From Filimonas zeae (GTDB taxonomy: Bacteria; Bacteroidota; Bacteroidia; Chitinophagales; Chitinophagaceae): 64,000 bases of DNA. Under the pieces are notes generated by a model. The model worked only from the letters and a program-made list of their open reading frames with translations, did not search any database and was not told where the DNA came from. Positions 59,656 through 64,000 of this stretch are shown here, piece after piece. Both the position numbers and the translations under genes were made by a program. The stretch lies in the NCBI RefSeq assembly GCF_014641615.1, contig NZ_BMIB01000005.1, forward strand, positions 510,150 through 574,149. The letters run 5' to 3'. Numbering within the stretch: the first letter of the stretch is position 1; the number at the start of each line of letters is the position of its first letter.

Positions 59656-59956
59656 ACGCATCTCAAAGCCTTACTCAGATTACATTACACGTCTGCTACA
59701 GCCACCAGCAAGGCTTTCAGCGCACGTTTTTCAGCAACGCTTTTACCCAGGTAGCCAGTGCTTTATTGCGACAACAACAATGGAACCCCAAAGGGTACCG
59801 TTCTCTCTACTAAACGGCAGTCAAACTGTCACTGCAGGCTGATTTTTTTCTAAATACGCTGAGCGAATGGGAAGCGAACCTGTGGCGAACCCACACCGAA
59901 GGAAAGGCGAAGGAGAAAACCAGCGACAACCTGGCAGCAATGTTCTACATAGGTAC

Positions 59957-59984
59957 AAAAAAAGGGGCCGGTAAACCGGCCCCC
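59957..59984 (-). terminator. Rho-independent terminator of the M16 peptidase operon
   Basis: GGGGCCGG (59964-59971) and CCGGCCCC (59976-59983) form a GC-rich hairpin with a TAAA loop. Seven A residues at 59957-59963 become a T-run on the minus strand, right after the M16 gene that ends at 60006. Confidence 0.9.
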
Positions 59985-60005
59985 TTCGCTTAAAAAGCAG
60001 GAAAC

Positions 60006-62090
60006 TTATTTAAAATCTGCCTCAGTAACTCCTTCGTTTAGTTTGGCTTCCGTTACCGTAAAGTTCATAGCCTGTTGCTGTCCACCGGCTTCCATGGTGT
60101 ACGCAATTTTGTAGGGGATTACTACCTTACCTACTTTTCTGTAGTCGCTAAACTCCGAGGACTGGTTTACAGAAGTACCATTTATATTTAAAGCACCTTC
60201 TGTTTTAACAAGCAATTTGGTAGCCACATCGTAATACTCCGTTTGTGTTTTACCGGCAGGGTTAACTACCTCCACGCGGTAAGCATCTTTACCATTTACC
60301 TTTTCAACACCTTTTACCTGCATTTTAAAGGCCTGGTTGCTCAGATAATCTACCTGCTCAAATAAACAGGTTTGTGTTTTTTTGGCAGCAGCTTCTTCTT
60401 CAGGCATAGGTTGTTTCTGACCACCTCTTTCTGAATAACCATTAGTACCATCAAACACCTCCTTATTTACTACATTGCCCATCATAGAAAACACCATACT
60501 GCTTTTATTGGGTGCCATAGCTTTCTGTTCAACCAATATGTTCATACCCTGCATGCTCAGGTCCATTTTCAGGTAAAGCGACTGTACTTTTTTCAGTTCT
60601 TCTGTACCGCCAATGGTTTTCAGGTAGTCGCCTATTATCACCTCTGGTTTAACAGTTACTGTCTGGGCAGCGGCAGCAGCGGTTACCGGCTGGGCATATC
60701 TGTCAAACTGGTTTACTGTGTAACCCAGCTTTTTCAGGCCTGGCTCTACGGTAGCAGCCTTACCCACTATAATAATGCGGCTGGTGGGGGCACCAAAGTA
60801 CTTTACGGCTACACGCTGAATATCATCAACAGTAACTGCATTCAGCTTTTGCAGATACGTTCTGTAAAAGTCTTTAGGCAGATTGTTAAGAATAATGTTG
60901 GTAGCGTAGGTAGCAATGCGCGCGGTATTTTCCATACCCAGTGCAAAGCTGCCGTTGTATAAAGCTTTTGCTCTGTTTAAATCTTCCAGGTCTACTTTGG
61001 TAGTGCGTATACGCTGAATTTCGTTCAGAAACTCTACTACAGCGCTGTCTGTTTTCTCGTTACGTACAGAAGCAGAAGCAGCAAAAGTGGTCTGATAACG
61101 GCCGGCAGCAATGCTGGAATAAGCGCCATAGGTAAACCCATGCTTTTCGCGCAGGTTTTTAAACAGGTAGGCATCGCTACCACCACCTAATATCTGGTTA
61201 GCCAGTAACAACGGAAAATAATCCGGGCTGCTTAAAGGCAGTTGTACCAGGTTGGCCACGCGTATTTCAGACTGTACGGCGTTAGGCACATCTACCAGGT
61301 CTATTTCTGTTTTAGCAGGGTTTTTAACCGGCGCTAATACAGGCAGGGTAAGTGTTGCGCCTTTCCATTTGCCAAAGGCTTTTTCAGCCAGTGCTTTGGC
61401 AGCTTCCGGCTTAATATCACCTACAAAAATCAGAAACCCGCGTGATGGGGTAATGTATTTAGCATAAGCCGCCTTTACATCATCCAGTGTTAAAGCATTT
61501 ACAGAAGCTTCTGTTTCAAACTCACCGCTGGGGTGGTTTACGCCATAGATTAACGCAGGGGTAACACGGCCGGCAATATCCTTTACACTTCTTTCAGAAC
61601 TCTTAAGTCCGGTAATGGCCTGCGATTTCAGCTTTTCAAATGATTCAGCCGGGAAAGATGGTGATTGCAACCCCTCAGCCATTAACAGAAAAGCCTGCTC
61701 AAAATAACGGGTTAAGGCAGAAGCGCCGCCACCGCTGGCACCAAGACTTATTTCTGCACCAATTTTATCGCCTGCTTCGTCAAATTCTTCTTTGGTTTTG
61801 TTTTTGGTACCCTCGTTCAGCATACCGCCCATCAGGCTTAGTACACCCGCTTTTGCACCTTCGGTAATAGGGCCGGCATCAATAGAATAAGAGGCAGATA
61901 CTTTAGGCAGTTTATGGTTTTCCACTACCAGTACGGTAATGCCATTGGCCAGCTTATACGTAACGGGGTCTGCAATAGTTATTACAGGGGCGGGGCCTGC
62001 CTTGGGGCGTTTGCTCCGGTCAAGCTTAGTTTGCGCTTCTGCATTTACCAGCAATAAGGCGCCTGCTATGACAAAATATATTTTTTTCAT
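60006..62090 (-). CDS. M16-family peptidase-like protein lacking the zinc motif, with LolA-like C-terminal domain
   Basis: The 694-residue protein has a signal peptide (ending AEAQ), then two M16-type domains (about 40-230 and 230-470). Where active members have H-x-x-E-H, this one reads VLSLMGGMLNEGT, so it cannot bind zinc there. The second domain has LREKHGFTYGAYSSI. Residues from about 485 form an extra domain: GDYLKTIGGTEELKKVQSL and YYDVATKLLVKTEGA, resembling the outer-membrane lipoprotein-sorting (LolA-like) fold. The partner gene 33 bp upstream has the active motif. The two should form a heterodimer like mitochondrial processing peptidase or other two-subunit M16B enzymes in the periplasm. 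Confidence 0.87.
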   Translation of the reverse strand: MKKIYFVIAGALLLVNAEAQTKLDRSKRPKAGPAPVITIADPVTYKLANGITVLVVENHKLPKVSASYSIDAGPITEGAKAGVLSLMGGMLNEGTKNKTKEEFDEAGDKIGAEISLGASGGGASALTRYFEQAFLLMAEGLQSPSFPAESFEKLKSQAITGLKSSERSVKDIAGRVTPALIYGVNHPSGEFETEASVNALTLDDVKAAYAKYITPSRGFLIFVGDIKPEAAKALAEKAFGKWKGATLTLPVLAPVKNPAKTEIDLVDVPNAVQSEIRVANLVQLPLSSPDYFPLLLANQILGGGSDAYLFKNLREKHGFTYGAYSSIAAGRYQTTFAASASVRNEKTDSAVVEFLNEIQRIRTTKVDLEDLNRAKALYNGSFALGMENTARIATYATNIILNNLPKDFYRTYLQKLNAVTVDDIQRVAVKYFGAPTSRIIIVGKAATVEPGLKKLGYTVNQFDRYAQPVTAAAAAQTVTVKPEVIIGDYLKTIGGTEELKKVQSLYLKMDLSMQGMNILVEQKAMAPNKSSMVFSMMGNVVNKEVFDGTNGYSERGGQKQPMPEEEAAAKKTQTCLFEQVDYLSNQAFKMQVKGVEKVNGKDAYRVEVVNPAGKTQTEYYDVATKLLVKTEGALNINGTSVNQSSEFSDYRKVGKVVIPYKIAYTMEAGGQQQAMNFTVTEAKLNEGVTEADFK

Positions 62091-62123
62091 TTTCTTTTTA
62101 TTTGGTGCGTCACAAAATCAGAA

Positions 62124-63446
62124 TTACTTGGCAGGCAGGTAGTACAATACCACACGCTGGTTTTTCACCAGATACTTTTTCGCAGCTTCTCTGATTTCTT
62201 CGCGGGTAATGGAACGGATTTCATCCAGCTCCTGGTTAATCTGATTTGTGTTTTTGTTGTGGAAAGTATAACCGTTGGCCAGATTCTCTGCCACGCCCAG
62301 CATTTTGCTGTTGGCATCAACATAACCGTTTTCAAACTGGTTCTGTATTTTCTGGTAATCTGCTTCGCTGATGAGGTTGGTTTGTAACGCCACCACCTCA
62401 GCATCAATATCTGCCAGCAGCGTATCCAGAGAAGCGTTGTTGTTAGGCAGTGCCAGGGTAATATACGCGCCATAGTCTTCTAACCCATAGTTAAACGCCG
62501 ATACCTGCAGGGCATTCTTTTTATTATCTACCATTTTTTTATACAGGCGCGAGCTGGAGCCGCCGGATAATACAGCAGACATCATTTCCAGCACTTTAGA
62601 ATCGCGGCTCTTCATACCGGGAATACGGTAAGCAGCAAACACCGCAGGAATCTGAATATTACTGTCGTACACCGTGTCTACAATCTCGTGTGCCAGTGGC
62701 TGCTCGGTAATATTGGGCTGTATTACTTCGGGGCCTTTGGGAATTTCTTCAAAATAGGTTTTAACCAGTGCTTTGGTTTTTTCAATATCAATATCACCGG
62801 CAATGCTTAATACGGCATTATTAGGCGCATAAAACTTTTTAAAGAAAGCCTTAAACTCGGCCAGGGTAGCTGCATCCAGGTGCGCCATGCTGCCGATAGG
62901 CTGCCAGCGGTAAGGATGAGCGGCAAACAGGCGCTGAAAAATTTCATCAGCAAACTTGCCATAAGGCTGGTTATCCAGGCGTTGTCTTTTTTCTTCTTTT
63001 ACCACCTCGTTCTGTGTTCTTACACCTTCCTCGTTAATAACGGGGTGCAGCATACGCTCGCTTTCCAGCCACAGGCCCAGCTCCAGCTGGTTGCTGGGGA
63101 ACAGCTCGTGGTAAAAAGTACGGTCCTGCGTGGTATTGGCATTGGCCTGACCACCATTGCTGGAGATAATTTTGTCAAACTCGCCGCGCTTGATATTGTC
63201 CGTGCCCTCAAACAACAGATGCTCAAAAAAGTGTGCAAAGCCGGTACGGGCTGTGTCTTCATTTTTAGAGCCTACATGATACATTACTGATACAGCCACT
63301 ACGGGGGCGGATTTATCCTGGTGGAGGATGACGTGCAGGCCATTAGCCAGGTCATACTCTGTAAACTGCACTTTTTGTGCAACAGCAACAGTACCGGTAG
63401 TTACCATAACCATTGCAGCGCCCAAAAACTTACTTCGCATACGCAT
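62124..63446 (-). CDS. Active M16-family zinc metallopeptidase
   Basis: The 440-residue protein has a signal peptide (about 1-23, ending VAQ). The M16 active site is H72-F-F-E75-H76 (HxxEH) with E152 as the third zinc ligand at the usual 76-residue spacing, within NEVVKEEKRQRLDNQP. The second half is the non-catalytic M16 domain with GGSSSRLYKKMVDNKKNA. It degrades small peptides or processes proteins in the periplasm, probably together with the zinc-less subunit encoded downstream. The start codon at 63446 lies 80 bp from the divergent ATPase gene. Confidence 0.92.
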   Translation of the reverse strand: MRMRSKFLGAAMVMVTTGTVAVAQKVQFTEYDLANGLHVILHQDKSAPVVAVSVMYHVGSKNEDTARTGFAHFFEHLLFEGTDNIKRGEFDKIISSNGGQANANTTQDRTFYHELFPSNQLELGLWLESERMLHPVINEEGVRTQNEVVKEEKRQRLDNQPYGKFADEIFQRLFAAHPYRWQPIGSMAHLDAATLAEFKAFFKKFYAPNNAVLSIAGDIDIEKTKALVKTYFEEIPKGPEVIQPNITEQPLAHEIVDTVYDSNIQIPAVFAAYRIPGMKSRDSKVLEMMSAVLSGGSSSRLYKKMVDNKKNALQVSAFNYGLEDYGAYITLALPNNNASLDTLLADIDAEVVALQTNLISEADYQKIQNQFENGYVDANSKMLGVAENLANGYTFHNKNTNQINQELDEIRSITREEIREAAKKYLVKNQRVVLYYLPAK

Positions 63447-63526
63447 ACGTTTTTTATAATTATCAGGTGATTAAGAAATAAAGTGCAATAATAAAATCTT
63501 TATTAGCTTAGCCGGAAATAAATTAC

Positions 63527-64000
63527 ATGAACGCGCAGTTTACCGATGCCATACAGCAGGGATATCGTTTTAAAGGCGAGCAGGCCACGCTGGGATGTGC
63601 TATTTTAAACGGAGAAGCAGTTGCGGATGCCCCTGTACACCTGCCCCTGAAAACCATGAACAGGCACGGCCTTATTGCCGGCGCCACCGGTACCGGCAAA
63701 ACCAAAACACTACAGCTGATAAGCGAAATACTGAGCGATGCCAGCGTGCCTGTTTTACTGATGGATATTAAAGGCGACCTGAGCGGTATTGCTGCACAGG
63801 GTACCATGAACGATAAAATTAAAGAACGGTACGGGAAAATGGGCCTTACCTGGCAGCCCGCTGCCTACCCGGTAGAGCTGTTAACACTGAGCGATGAAAA
63901 GGGTGCCAGATTAAGAGCTACGGTTACCGAATTCGGCCCCATTCTGTTAAGCAAAATACTGGGCCTTAACGATACGCAGAGCGGACTGGTTGCGCTGATT
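63527..64000 (+). CDS. HerA/DUF853 (YjgR-like) ATPase, 5' part only
   Basis: The ATG at 63527 opens 158 codons to the window edge. The fragment has Walker A GATGTGKT (52-59) preceded by NRHGLI, the LLMDIKGDLSGI Walker-B-like strand (from 78), and the WQPAAYPVELLTL and FGPILLSKILGLNDTQSG segments typical of the DUF853/YjgR branch of HerA-FtsK ATPases. Full-length members have about 500 residues. The biological role of YjgR is not well defined. It is divergent from the M16 operon. Confidence 0.88.
   Translation, partial: MNAQFTDAIQQGYRFKGEQATLGCAILNGEAVADAPVHLPLKTMNRHGLIAGATGTGKTKTLQLISEILSDASVPVLLMDIKGDLSGIAAQGTMNDKIKERYGKMGLTWQPAAYPVELLTLSDEKGARLRATVTEFGPILLSKILGLNDTQSGLVALI

Noticed and set aside
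59598..59813. 71-codon plus-strand frame containing the 21-bp repeats
   Set aside because: No recognisable domain, no convincing start context and an internal repeat that explains its open frame; kept only as a repeat region.
59431..59956. Insertion sequence remnant
   Set aside because: No terminal inverted repeats, target duplication or transposase motif (DDE, HUH or serine recombinase) could be found.

Overview
The window looks like a chromosomal segment of a Bacteroidota bacterium, most plausibly of the Chitinophagaceae or a near relative. The basis is a subtype iii type VI secretion system (TssN and TssO present; TssL, TssM and TssJ absent), -7 elements of the form TAnnTTTG, an AmgK-RapZ fusion gene, and predicted proteins typical of that phylum. 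Composition is moderate in GC with AT-rich intergenic DNA. No rRNA, tRNA, CRISPR array or transposase was seen.

Region 1 (1-12452, all minus strand) is a surface-polysaccharide operon. In order of transcription it holds a Wza-like export protein, a Wzz-like chain-length protein, a nonulosonic-acid set (PseB, an RmlD-like reductase, a PseI/NeuB synthase, a GNAT acetyltransferase, a PseF cytidylyltransferase), a Wzx flippase, a protein with bacterial sialyltransferase motifs, a Wzy-like polymerase and a GT4 glycosyltransferase cut by the window edge. To its right on the plus strand are a membrane acyltransferase, a Wzi-like outer-membrane barrel and a WecA/MraY-type initiating transferase (12671-16794).

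Region 2 (16836-20368) holds a cell-wall recycling pair, a MurU-like nucleotidyltransferase overlapping an AmgK-like kinase fused to a RapZ C-terminal domain, followed by ruvB. Between ruvB and the next locus (20405-21180) lie about 540 bp of degenerate 41-42 bp direct repeats and small decayed pieces of immunity genes.

Region 3 (21181-44447) is a T6SSiii locus. The minus-strand order is tssE, tssF, tssG, tssN, tssK, tssO, a PKD-domain membrane protein, clpV, tssB, tssC, two hcp genes, vgrG, a TPR-type putative effector adaptor, a PAAR-RHS protein with a C-terminal HNH/AHH-type nuclease domain, and two immunity-like genes (one frameshifted). Two plus-strand genes belong to the neighbourhood: an NlpC/P60 lipoprotein inserted between tssO and the PKD gene, and a Tle1/DUF2235-like lipase divergent from tssE. 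No recognisable TssQ or TssR is present.

Region 4 (44537-59428) starts with an OmpR-type response regulator and a secreted beta-helix protein. It continues as a second polysaccharide locus: a WcaJ-like sugar-phosphate transferase, an O-antigen ligase/polymerase-like protein, three GT4 enzymes, a GT2 enzyme with galactofuranosyltransferase features, a flippase, UDP-galactopyranose mutase (glf) and two more glycosyltransferases. Region 5 (59429-64000) contains an orphan stretch with three 21-bp tandem repeats, a pair of M16 peptidases (one with HxxEH, one without) and the start of a HerA/DUF853-type ATPase.
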